Shown: positions 1 to 6,271, numbered from the stretch's first letter. The stretch: 9,143 nt of DNA from an uncultured Oscillospiraceae bacterium (GCA_900540865.1 UQHH01000070.1:1-9143); one strand, 5' to 3'. Program-made: numbers and translations. The notes: a model not told the origin generated them from the letters alone.

Positions 1-515
1 ATCATGCCGTGTCCCCTGCCGGAATCGTAGTAAATGCAGTCGCCTTCACCCAGGATTTCAATATGGTCTTCCATTGCAACCTTCAGGCTGCCTTTTAAAA
101 TATAATCGAATTCCTGTCCCTCGTGCATGGAGAGGCTAATGGGCTTTTCCTGCTCGTCCTCGATGTATGGGGCGTTTACGAGGAACGCCTCGGCAAGCTT
201 GTTTTTAAAGCGGTAGCACAAATGCTGGTATTTAAAGCCGCGCCTGCGCTTGATGTCGAGCCCGCGGCCCTTCCTCATGATGGAATAGTGCGAAAGGTGC
301 GGGTTTTCACCCGTCAGCAGCTCTACGATGTCCACGCCGAGCTTGTCGGCGCAGTTGTACAAAAAGGTAAAGCTGAAATCGCATTCCCCGTTCTCGTGCT
401 GTAAATAGGCCTCCTCCGGCATTCCCGCCGCCCGCGCCATGTCCGCGGGAGAAATTTCAAGCAGCTCGCGCAGTCCTTTGATGCGCTGGGCTGTTTCTAC
501 AATTCTTGTTTCCAT
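1..515 (-). CDS. XRE-family regulator with C-terminal cupin domain (3' end cut off by the window edge)
   Basis: The first 171 residues of a DNA-binding regulator are visible. Residues about 8-62 form a Cro/C1-type helix-turn-helix (AQRIKGLRELLEISPADMAR, then AAGMPEEAYLQHENGE). Residues about 110-171 begin a cupin beta-barrel, with the first conserved stretch around HEGQEFDYILKGSL (131-144) and the second around GEGDCIYYDSGRGHGM (156-171). Proteins of this build usually repress or activate a neighbouring metabolic gene in response to a small ligand held in the cupin pocket. The ligand cannot be told from sequence. In Clostridia such regulators often sit next to acyl-CoA synthetase genes, but the downstream neighbour lies outside the window. 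The start at 515 is chosen because it opens the helix-turn-helix and has AAAAGGACGG 9-11 bases upstream. The gene is transcribed alone from the promoter at 613-641. Confidence 0.87.
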   Translation of the reverse strand, partial: METRIVETAQRIKGLRELLEISPADMARAAGMPEEAYLQHENGECDFSFTFLYNCADKLGVDIVELLTGENPHLSHYSIMRKGRGLDIKRRRGFKYQHLCYRFKNKLAEAFLVNAPYIEDEQEKPISLSMHEGQEFDYILKGSLKVAMEDHIEILGEGDCIYYDSGRGHGM

Positions 516-560
516 AAAAGCAACCGTCCTTTTCAATTTAAAAACATATGTACGAAACAG

Positions 561-598
561 CCGGCGGCGGACGAATTTATACTTCATACCCGCCGCGG
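561..598 (-). promoter_or_regulatory. GC-rich stem-loop in the leader of the XRE-cupin gene
   Basis: GCGGCGG at 564-570 is the exact reverse complement of CCGCCGC at 590-596, giving a 7-bp stem around a 19-base AT-rich loop; CC (561-562) and GG (597-598) could extend it past a bulge. It lies inside the roughly 90-base transcribed leader between the promoter and the start codon at 515. It may stabilise the leader, or as DNA it may be an operator for self-regulation. No known riboswitch class was recognised. No T-tract follows, so it is not a normal terminator. Confidence 0.4.
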
Positions 599-612
599 AC
601 CTATTCTTTTTT

Positions 613-641
613 AGTATAAGAGAATCAAAAAACATTGTCAA
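613..641 (-). promoter_or_regulatory. Sigma-A promoter of the XRE-cupin gene
   Basis: On the minus strand TTGACA (636-641) and TATACT (613-618) are separated by exactly 17 bases (619-635). The -35 box is perfect consensus and the -10 box has one mismatch. Transcription should begin near 606 and run toward the start codon at 515. Confidence 0.8.
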
Positions 642-654
642 CCGTAGCGGCGGG

Positions 655-702
655 ACAAAAACATAAATTAACAGGCTCCCCGTTTGTGCGGAGGAGCCTG
701 TT
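655..702 (-). terminator. Rho-independent terminator of the B12-regulated operon
   Basis: AACAGGCTCC (670-679) and GGAGCCTGTT (693-702) form a perfect 10-bp stem immediately after the stop codon of the DUF4430 lipoprotein gene. On the minus strand the stem is followed by a T-rich run (AATTTATGTTTTTG, 656-669). This closes the operon before the promoter of the XRE-cupin gene. Confidence 0.82.
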
Positions 703-703
703 G

Positions 704-1264
704 TTACCCGGATGCAAGCGCCGCGCCGATGTCGTGCCCCAGGTCGCAGGAATAAATCCATTCTACCCGGTCGCCGTCCTTTAAAAGTACGCCGCTGCTG
801 CTGCCGGAGGGGAATTTTCCGTTGACGCTGAAAAACCAGCCGCTCTGTCCCCCGCAGGAAAACTCATAGAGGAAATTGATTCCCTCTACATACGCGCCGG
901 CCGCGGCGTTATTACCGCCGCCCTGGTATTCCAAGTGGATTTTCTCCTCCTTTGCCGCCTTTTGAAGCAAATCGAACACGGTATCGCCGTCTGAAATAGG
1001 ATAGGCGGTTTCCTTTAGAATTACTCCGTCTTTGGGGATTTCCCCGCTTTTCTTGAGCGCCTCGTCGAGGTCGTCCCAATTGTCGAGCACCGTTTTACAG
1101 GAAATGCTCAGACGCGCAGTCTGTGTATTGCTTTCCGTATTGCTTTCCTTTGCGTAATGGCCGTCTACCGATTCAATTGTGCAGGAAACCGGAATAATCA
1201 CAAGGCATAAAAGCAGGAAAAGGCAGGCCAAGCCTTTACACATGCTTTGATTAAGGCTCTTCAT
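704..1264 (-). CDS. DUF4430 (transcobalamin C-terminal-like) probable lipoprotein
   Basis: This 186-residue exported protein has a hydrophobic leader (about residues 9-27) ending in PVSC at Cys28. That resembles a lipobox, although proline at -3 is unusual, so lipid anchoring is likely but not certain. Residues about 85-182 match the DUF4430 fold: DGDTVFDLLQKAAKEE, then YVEGINFLYEF, then SGWFFSVNGKFP (141-152), and near the end DGDRVEWIYSCDLGHDIG. This fold is the beta domain that closes over B12 in transcobalamin and intrinsic factor. Cys56, Cys137 and Cys173 could allow a disulfide. The start at 1264 is chosen because GGGGAGG lies 6 bases upstream and a signal peptide follows at once. The same frame is open far upstream, but that part is a shadow of the neighbour's linker. 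The gene overlaps the end of the toroid gene by 14 bases, which points to translational coupling. Inferred role: surface corrinoid binding, paired with the toroid protein. Confidence 0.85.
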   Translation of the reverse strand: MKSLNQSMCKGLACLFLLLCLVIIPVSCTIESVDGHYAKESNTESNTQTARLSISCKTVLDNWDDLDEALKKSGEIPKDGVILKETAYPISDGDTVFDLLQKAAKEEKIHLEYQGGGNNAAAGAYVEGINFLYEFSCGGQSGWFFSVNGKFPSGSSSGVLLKDGDRVEWIYSCDLGHDIGAALASG

Positions 1265-2909
1265 GCTCGTCCTCCCCCTCGGGACTTGCCTTTCCGTCAG
1301 GCTCCTCCTCTTCCGGATGCTCTTCCCGGTAGGTTTTGAGGCTTTCAAAAAAGTCGTCTTCCTCTTTGTTTCCCGCCTTCCCGCTGCGTATTTTTGCGAA
1401 ATGGAAGCCCAGCCCTCCCGCAATGAACGCTGCTCCGATGATAACGAAGATGACCGGGTTGATTTCATTTTCTTCCTTCTGAGCGCCCGATACATATTGC
1501 GCGCCCGTTTGGGAGGACGCCTGCGCGCCTGCAATTGCCTGCACGGCTTGAGAGGACGAAACGGGACTGCTGTTCGTTTCCTTTTCGGTGGAAGCCTCCC
1601 CTGTGCCGGAAACACGCTGCTGACTGGAAACGGAGCTGCCGTTTTCTGAGGAACCGCTCTCCCGCGGTTCGTCTGAAGCGGAGACCCCATCCTGCTGCGT
1701 TTGGTGCGCGCCGCCGGACATTCCGCCGCTATTCTGGGACGAGCTGCTGTCCGGCGGTGTTTCTTTATCTTTGCCGCCGTCCGTGCCGCCGTCCGTACCG
1801 GGTGCAGCTCCGCCTGCGGATATGGCTTTCATCGTTACGCCGTCCGTATAGTCGTAAAGACGCGCCATACCGTTATATAGGCGGTGCAGAGACACCAGCG
1901 CGCAAAGCGCCTGTTCGCCCGCCATGCTGTCGGAACCTTCCCCCCTGAGGTGCGCAAAGCCGCCGTCGCCCTGCCGGAAGGCCATGAGCGCATTGAGCGG
2001 GGAATTGCCGTTTTTAATAAATCGTTTATCGCTTTGCGGGTCAATCCCGGCTGAGCAGAGCGCGACGATTACCTGGCTTACGCTCTCGCTCGTCTCCCCC
2101 TCGGAGGCGGTAAAGCCGCCGCTGGAAAGCTGCAGCTCTGAAAGCCTTGCCATGGCAGCCTCCGCTGCCTGCGCGGCGGTCCTGGTCACTTCCTGTTTGC
2201 CCCGCTTGAGCGTGTAGGTGTATTTTTTGCCGGAGGACACATACGGTGCAAGCGCGGTAAGCGCCGCGGCCGTCGTGTCACTGTCCGATATGGTACCCGC
2301 AAAGGAAAACCCGCCGTCGGGGAGCTGGTAAGAAAGGATTTCCTTTAAAATTCCCTCTCTCGTGTAAAAGCTGCCGTTTGGCACCTCGTATTGTTTGGAA
2401 TCGAGGGCAACAAGTCCCCAAATCCAGCCGTTTAGCCCCTGTTTGCCAAGCGAAGCGGTAACGCCCCTGTTATAAACACCGTCGGCAATCAGGTTGACGG
2501 GGCTGCCGTTTTCGTCCTTGCCGATGCCGCGCGGGTCGCCGCCAGCCGCGAGCACCGCAAGCGCGATGCGGTGCCATTCGGTCGCTTTGCTGCGGTCTAG
2601 CTTGTTTGCCGTCTTATATTTTTCCGTGATGTACGCCGCTATGTGCTTTAGATAGGCCGCGCGGTCGTCCGTCATGCCGTAACGCCCCGCGGCTATCATA
2701 TACCAGTCGCAGCCGTCACCCGCTGTTTTTGCAAAGCTTTCCGTAAACAGCCGGCCGGCAGGGTTTCCGCTTTGCGTTTTTCTCCATTTAATTATGCCGT
2801 TTATGGCAGATGCCACGCCGCTGCCGCTGTATGCCGATACAGGCAGCCCCGGCAGGCAGAGCAGCAGGCAAAGCACGCAGGCGCAAAGCCTGGGAACCGT
2901 CTTTTTCAT
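1251..2909 (-). CDS. Membrane-anchored alpha/alpha-toroid (prenyltransferase/transcobalamin-like) surface protein
   Basis: 552 residues. A signal peptide (1-26, likely cleaved after VSA) is followed by an alpha/alpha-toroid domain (about 30-355) with repeated G-G-F turn motifs: QLPDGGFSF (195-203), QLSSGGFTA (260-268) and RQGDGGFAH (312-320). Each is followed by a helix of the S-D/E-S-x-x-x-x-x-A-L type, as in squalene-cyclase/prenyltransferase toroids and the N-terminal barrel of transcobalamin and intrinsic factor. Next come a Ser/Gly/Thr-rich linker (about 365-480), one membrane helix (485-505) and a highly acidic tail, probably cytoplasmic. The large linker suggests the barrel is held away from the membrane. 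No catalytic DXDD cyclase motif was seen, so a binding role is preferred to enzymatic activity. It lies 17 bases after the dockerin-DUF4430 gene and overlaps the next DUF4430 gene, all behind a B12 riboswitch. The start has AAAAGGACGG upstream. Inferred: the alpha-barrel half of a corrinoid-capture pair. Confidence 0.86.
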   Translation of the reverse strand: MKKTVPRLCACVLCLLLCLPGLPVSAYSGSGVASAINGIIKWRKTQSGNPAGRLFTESFAKTAGDGCDWYMIAAGRYGMTDDRAAYLKHIAAYITEKYKTANKLDRSKATEWHRIALAVLAAGGDPRGIGKDENGSPVNLIADGVYNRGVTASLGKQGLNGWIWGLVALDSKQYEVPNGSFYTREGILKEILSYQLPDGGFSFAGTISDSDTTAAALTALAPYVSSGKKYTYTLKRGKQEVTRTAAQAAEAAMARLSELQLSSGGFTASEGETSESVSQVIVALCSAGIDPQSDKRFIKNGNSPLNALMAFRQGDGGFAHLRGEGSDSMAGEQALCALVSLHRLYNGMARLYDYTDGVTMKAISAGGAAPGTDGGTDGGKDKETPPDSSSSQNSGGMSGGAHQTQQDGVSASDEPRESGSSENGSSVSSQQRVSGTGEASTEKETNSSPVSSSQAVQAIAGAQASSQTGAQYVSGAQKEENEINPVIFVIIGAAFIAGGLGFHFAKIRSGKAGNKEEDDFFESLKTYREEHPEEEEPDGKASPEGEDEHEEP

Positions 2910-2926
2910 AAATAAAACCGTCCTTT

Positions 2927-3865
2927 TCAGGCCTTTGCAATGATTCTCTGTATCGCGAGCACGTCGGCCACGTTGATTAAACCGTCCCCGTTATAGTCGG
3001 CCTTTGCACGCTGATAAATATCAAACTCATTTACAAGCGCAATATATTTCTGAATCTCCAAAACATCGGCAACCTTTATTTCGCCGTTACCGTCAACATC
3101 GCCGGTTTTGTAATGGGGGTACTCCGCAAGAACAAGCGCATGAAGCGTGCGGTCTACATCCTTCTGGCTGTCAAGCACCTGCACCGCCGCCATAGCCTCG
3201 TCATATGCCGCCTTTAACCTTTCGTCAGTAAATAACCGGTCGCTTCTGCTCACAACCGCAAGCTGAATTGTCAGGTCGTCCTTCTCCACGGCGGGATAAA
3301 AGTCGGAAATGCCCATCCATTTGTCCATTTCCATCGCGTTTGCAAGGCCGATATCCGCGCCGTACCACAGGGAATACTGCACGCGCAATGTGTCATATCT
3401 ATCCGGGTAATAATCGTTCAGGCTCACCTGCATCGGCTTGCCGTTGACCGTAAAGAGCCAGCCCGAAAGCGCGGTGTAATCCTGCTCGCCGAGCGTACTG
3501 CCGGAGCCTTCGTCGATATAATCGCCGATATGGTCGAGCACGCACTGCGGGATTTTATCGGTATTTTCAAACCCGATGGATTTCAAGTAATACTGTTCGG
3601 TCAATGTACCGCCGTGATTATGCGACAGCCCGTTTTCCCTGAGCACGCGGTCGAGAATCTGCGCGCCGTTTTCGCCTTCCTTATAGGAAACCACCGTGGG
3701 CTCTACGGCATAGCCGTTGCCGATAGAAAACGCTTCTACCGCCACGGTCAGGATTGGGTCAGGCGGGAGCGCCGCATTTACCGATATGACGCTGCTGATA
3801 GTCAAAAGCATGACAGCGGCAAGCAACAGGCTTGCCAATTTGATTTTGTTCGTTCTTCTTTCCAT
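2927..3865 (-). CDS. Secreted DUF4430 protein with C-terminal type I dockerin
   Basis: 312 residues, first gene after the B12 riboswitch. The signal peptide covers about 1-31 (cleavage after VNA). The DUF4430 domain spans about 38-175, with GWLFTVNGKP (135-144) and DTLRVQYSLWYGADIG (158-173). A helical spacer (about 195-250) leads to a dockerin (255-312) made of two calcium-binding F-hand repeats: DVDGNGEIKVAD (256-267, ligands D256, D258, N260, D267) and DYNGDGLINVAD (290-301, ligands D290, N292, D294, N298, D301). Both repeats carry Val-Ala at loop positions 10-11, where Ser-Thr is common in classic cellulosomal dockerins. Dockerins bind cohesin domains, so this protein may dock onto a scaffold or surface protein encoded elsewhere; no cohesin was recognised in the window. 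The start at 3865 has GGAGG 8 bases upstream. By family and by riboswitch control it is inferred to bind cobalamin or related corrinoids. Confidence 0.88.
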   Translation of the reverse strand: MERRTNKIKLASLLLAAVMLLTISSVISVNAALPPDPILTVAVEAFSIGNGYAVEPTVVSYKEGENGAQILDRVLRENGLSHNHGGTLTEQYYLKSIGFENTDKIPQCVLDHIGDYIDEGSGSTLGEQDYTALSGWLFTVNGKPMQVSLNDYYPDRYDTLRVQYSLWYGADIGLANAMEMDKWMGISDFYPAVEKDDLTIQLAVVSRSDRLFTDERLKAAYDEAMAAVQVLDSQKDVDRTLHALVLAEYPHYKTGDVDGNGEIKVADVLEIQKYIALVNEFDIYQRAKADYNGDGLINVADVLAIQRIIAKA

Positions 3866-3904
3866 TTTTAATTCCTCCGATTAAAATAAATTTTTCGTTC
3901 GGAA

Positions 3905-3930
3905 CAAAAAAAGCGCCGTAAAAACGGCGC
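3905..3930 (-). terminator. Riboswitch-controlled terminator (expression platform)
   Basis: On the minus strand GCGCCGT (3924-3930 complement) and ACGGCGC (3913-3919 complement) form a 7-bp stem with a 4-base loop, followed by seven T (3906-3912). It lies between the cobalamin riboswitch and the first gene's ribosome binding site. A possible competing pair joins the complement of 3957-3962 (CGGCAC) with GTGCGCCG (complement of 3925-3932) through one bulged G, which would break the terminator when B12 is absent. A further stem, 3938-3947 with 3963-3971, also fits. The terminator is clear; the antiterminator is inference. Confidence 0.85.
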
Positions 3931-3990
3931 ACGCGGCAAAAGGGTGCAGTTCCCCTGTGCCGGCACCTTTTCCTCCGAAACGTGTCTACA

Positions 3991-4161
3991 CAAAACAGGC
4001 AGGTCTCCTGGCTTGAATTCCTCCTACTCGCCTCGTCTTCCCGATTGCTCAGTGACCGCCGCCAAAGGCGGCTGCGGGCTTTCGTCCTTCTTACAGTAGC
4101 GGGGACTGCCGCGGATTTGCACCGCGTTCCCTTTTCATGCCCCGAAGGGCAGCCTGTTTCG
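3991..4161 (-). promoter_or_regulatory. Cobalamin (B12) riboswitch
   Basis: Read on the minus strand, the closing helix P1 pairs CGAAACAGGC (complement of 4152-4161) with GCCTGTTTTG (complement of 3991-4000). The conserved core GGTGCAAATCC ... CCCGCTACTGTAA lies at 4091-4123, a CACTG ... GGGAAG element follows, and the B12 box AGCCAGGAGACCTGCC is at 3998-4013. These are the hallmarks of the cobalamin riboswitch family; the long form suggests the adenosylcobalamin-sensing class. Cobalamin binding is expected to favour the terminator at 3905-3930 and shut off the three downstream exported proteins. Confidence 0.96.
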
Positions 4162-4168
4162 CACCCTA

Positions 4169-4197
4169 ATCATAAATTCAATTGTCTTTCCTGTCAA
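4169..4197 (-). promoter_or_regulatory. Sigma-A promoter of the B12-regulated operon
   Basis: Minus-strand TTGACA (4192-4197) and TATGAT (4169-4174) are 17 bases apart (4175-4191). The predicted start, about 4162, falls exactly at the base of riboswitch helix P1. The -35 box lies four bases beyond the stop codon of the phosphopantetheinyl transferase gene. Confidence 0.85.
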
Positions 4198-4201
4198 GGC
4201 T

Positions 4202-4828
4202 TTAAAGCGCTTTGTAAATTAGCTTCCCGTCGTAACGGCCCGACTTCGAGCACAGCGCTATGGTGTAATCCTCTATTCCGTAATGGATAAAAAAGCGGTA
4301 TTGCTCCTTATCTTTACTGTGGAGCGTAACCGGGCTGCCCAGCTCAAAATAAAAGCTTTTCGGCGGCAGGTTAAAGCCCCTTCCTACCGCCTTCATATAG
4401 CTTTCCTTGAGTGTCCACAGCTCGTAGAAGGTCTTTTGCCGGTTTACACTCCTCTTTAGCTGTGCTTGCTCCCTTTCATGGAAGCTGAGCCGCGCGATAC
4501 CCTCGTACCCCCGCTCGCGCCTTTGTTCAATATCCACGCCGACCGGCTCGTTGTCCACAGCAAGCACCACATAGTTCCCGCTGTGCGCAATATTGAAATA
4601 TTCTCCGCTTTCAAGATACGGCTTGCCGTGCTCCGAAATTTTAATTCTCCCGACGCTGTCCCTGCCGAGCACCTTCGAGAGCAGCATACCGGCCGCAAGG
4701 CACAGCAGCTTGTCGTTTTCATTTTGCAGGCGGCAGAACTGCTCGTAACGCCGTGGGGAAAGGTAGCTTTGTGCGTTTTTTACGTAATAGAGCGCGCTGT
4801 CCGCCTTCGTATAATAAAGCCTTACCAT
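4202..4828 (-). CDS. Sfp-type 4'-phosphopantetheinyl transferase
   Basis: This 208-residue enzyme is predicted to move the 4'-phosphopantetheine arm of coenzyme A onto a serine of a carrier protein (acyl, peptidyl or aryl), making it active. Diagnostic motifs are present in order: HGKPYL (67-72), FNIAHSG (78-84), VGVDIE (96-101, with the magnesium-binding D99 and E101) and WTLKESYMKAVGRG (138-151, with E142 and K146). The length is slightly shorter than Sfp of Bacillus subtilis (about 224) but includes all core motifs. It starts 6 bases after the MATE gene; its GGAGG overlaps the end of that gene, so the two are co-translated. No carrier protein, NRPS or PKS gene is in the window, so its substrate is unknown: either a distant biosynthetic cluster or fatty-acid carrier protein. 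Confidence 0.93.
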   Translation of the reverse strand: MVRLYYTKADSALYYVKNAQSYLSPRRYEQFCRLQNENDKLLCLAAGMLLSKVLGRDSVGRIKISEHGKPYLESGEYFNIAHSGNYVVLAVDNEPVGVDIEQRRERGYEGIARLSFHEREQAQLKRSVNRQKTFYELWTLKESYMKAVGRGFNLPPKSFYFELGSPVTLHSKDKEQYRFFIHYGIEDYTIALCSKSGRYDGKLIYKAL

Positions 4829-4834
4829 ATTCTA

Positions 4835-6202
4835 TTATCCTCCGTTGTCAAGCGGTTCCGGGTCCCCTCCCAGGGAACGCCGCGGCTTCCAGATTCCAGT
4901 AAAATAAAATATCAGCGACATGACGGATGCAACTACCCAGCCCGCCGGCCAGGAAAGCCAAATACCGTCCGTCCCGAGCGCCCCGTTCAAAATAAACGCA
5001 AGCGCCACGCGCAGCACCAAATCGGTGAAGGTCGTGACCATAAACGGCACCATCGCGCCCGCGCCGCGCAGCACGCCGTCCGCCATCAATTTTGCAGCAA
5101 TGAGAAAATAAAACGGCGATACAATCGTCAAAAAGCGGCAGCCGACCGACACCGCCTGTACGCTCGATTCATCCAAAAACAGCCCGACCATCTGCGGGCC
5201 GAAAAAGAAAAACAGCACCGCAAACGGCAGCGCGACGCACATCGCCATGATAATTCCCGAGCGGAAGCCCTGTTTTACCCGCGCGGGCTTGTCCGCGCCA
5301 ATGTTCTGAGCCGCAAAGCTTGAAAGCCCGTTGCCGAGCGCCGTAAACGAAGTAAGCGAAAACGTATTGAGCTTGACCGCCGCGGAATAGCCCGCGATGA
5401 CGGCTGAGCCGTAGCCGTTGATAAGCCCCTGGATACACAGGTTGCCCACAGAAATAAAGCTCTGCTGTAAAATGCTTGGCACGGCTATGACGCTGATTCG
5501 TTTGAGCATGGATAAGCTGAAAAGCCTGTTCTTTCCCGGCGCCTCGATTTTTTTCAGGCGTTTGAAAAGGACAAGAAAGGCCAAAATAGAGGCCGCTCCC
5601 TGCGCGATAAATGTCGCCCAGGCGACGCCCCCTACCCCCATTTGGAACACGGCGACAAAGAGTAAATCGAGCAGGATGTTGCCGACCGACGACGCAATCA
5701 GCAGGTAGAGCGGCGTTTTCGAGTCACCCAAAGCCGTGAACACGCCGGTTGAAATATTGTATAAAAACAGGAACAACAGCCCCAGAATATAAATACGCAG
5801 ATAAAGCGCGCTGTCGGAGAAAATATTCTGCGGCGTGTTGAGCAGCACCATCAGCGGGTTACAAAATATAAGAGCCGTTGCCGTCAATACAACGCTCAGC
5901 GCGATAATGGCAATGAAGGACGTGCTGACCGCCGTTTTCATTTCCCGGTAAAGCCTGCCGCCGAACAACTGCGAAATGACGACGCTGCACCCCACGCTGC
6001 AGCCGAGCGCGACCGCCATAAAAATCATTGTAATTGGAAACGACGCGCCAACCGCGGCGAGCGCGTCCTCGCCCGCAAAGCGCCCCGCTATGACGCTGTC
6101 GGCCATATTGTAAAGCTGCTGGAATATACTGCTGCATAAAATCGGCAGGGAAAACGCCCACAAAATCCCAGCCGGCTTTCCTACCGTCATATCCGTTACC
6201 AA
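4835..6202 (-). CDS. MATE-family multidrug/metabolite efflux protein
   Basis: 455 residues, about 12 membrane helices, the usual length for the MATE family (Na+ or H+ driven antiporters in the cytoplasmic membrane). Family signatures include LYNMADSVIAGRFAG (30-44), EDALAAVGASFPI (45-57), the loop TALGDSKTPLYLLI (156-169) typical of many Clostridial MATE proteins, and in the second half a repeated pattern with NGYGSAVIAGYSAAVKLN. The chosen start is TTG at 6200-6202 because AGAGGGG lies 7 bases upstream; the ATG at 6188-6190 would be too far from that site. It is the first gene of a two-gene operon with the phosphopantetheinyl transferase, driven by the promoter at 6272-6300. The substrate cannot be read from the sequence; export of a product made by a carrier-protein-dependent pathway is a speculative link. 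Confidence 0.92.
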   Translation of the reverse strand: MVTDMTVGKPAGILWAFSLPILCSSIFQQLYNMADSVIAGRFAGEDALAAVGASFPITMIFMAVALGCSVGCSVVISQLFGGRLYREMKTAVSTSFIAIIALSVVLTATALIFCNPLMVLLNTPQNIFSDSALYLRIYILGLLFLFLYNISTGVFTALGDSKTPLYLLIASSVGNILLDLLFVAVFQMGVGGVAWATFIAQGAASILAFLVLFKRLKKIEAPGKNRLFSLSMLKRISVIAVPSILQQSFISVGNLCIQGLINGYGSAVIAGYSAAVKLNTFSLTSFTALGNGLSSFAAQNIGADKPARVKQGFRSGIIMAMCVALPFAVLFFFFGPQMVGLFLDESSVQAVSVGCRFLTIVSPFYFLIAAKLMADGVLRGAGAMVPFMVTTFTDLVLRVALAFILNGALGTDGIWLSWPAGWVVASVMSLIFYFTGIWKPRRSLGGDPEPLDNGG

Positions 6203-6271
6203 AGGACAACCCCTCTTACCTATCTGCCGGAACTGTTCCAGGCTTCATCTGTAAAATAAACAGTACTTTTT

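Noticed and set aside
1265..1690. A long upstream extension of the DUF4430 lipoprotein frame (to 1690) that would make a 328-residue protein
   Set aside because: The extra 142 residues are Arg/Pro/Lys-rich, lie antiphase over the low-complexity linker, membrane helix and tail of the toroid gene, and would bury the signal peptide. A strong ribosome binding site supports 1264.
1251..2909. Toroid protein as a squalene-hopene or other terpene cyclase
   Set aside because: It has a secretion signal, a surface stalk and membrane anchor, no DXDD-type acid motif seen, about half the length of a two-domain cyclase fold, and B12-regulated neighbours.
522..2929. An identical 14-base sequence (AACCGTCCTTTTCA) at 522-535 and 2916-2929
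   Set aside because: On the minus strand each copy is the ribosome binding region (TGAAAAGGACGGTT) just before a start codon. The match is explained by a preferred Shine-Dalgarno sequence and is not a mobile or regulatory repeat.
3982..4290. A plus-strand open frame of 102 residues over the riboswitch
   Set aside because: It overlaps the conserved riboswitch aptamer and the end of the transferase gene, with no ribosome binding site or protein features.
4466..5323. A 285-residue plus-strand open frame across the transferase and MATE genes
   Set aside because: It lies opposite two genes with clear family motifs, has a very basic composition with no recognisable domain, and spans their junction. 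It is a shadow frame.
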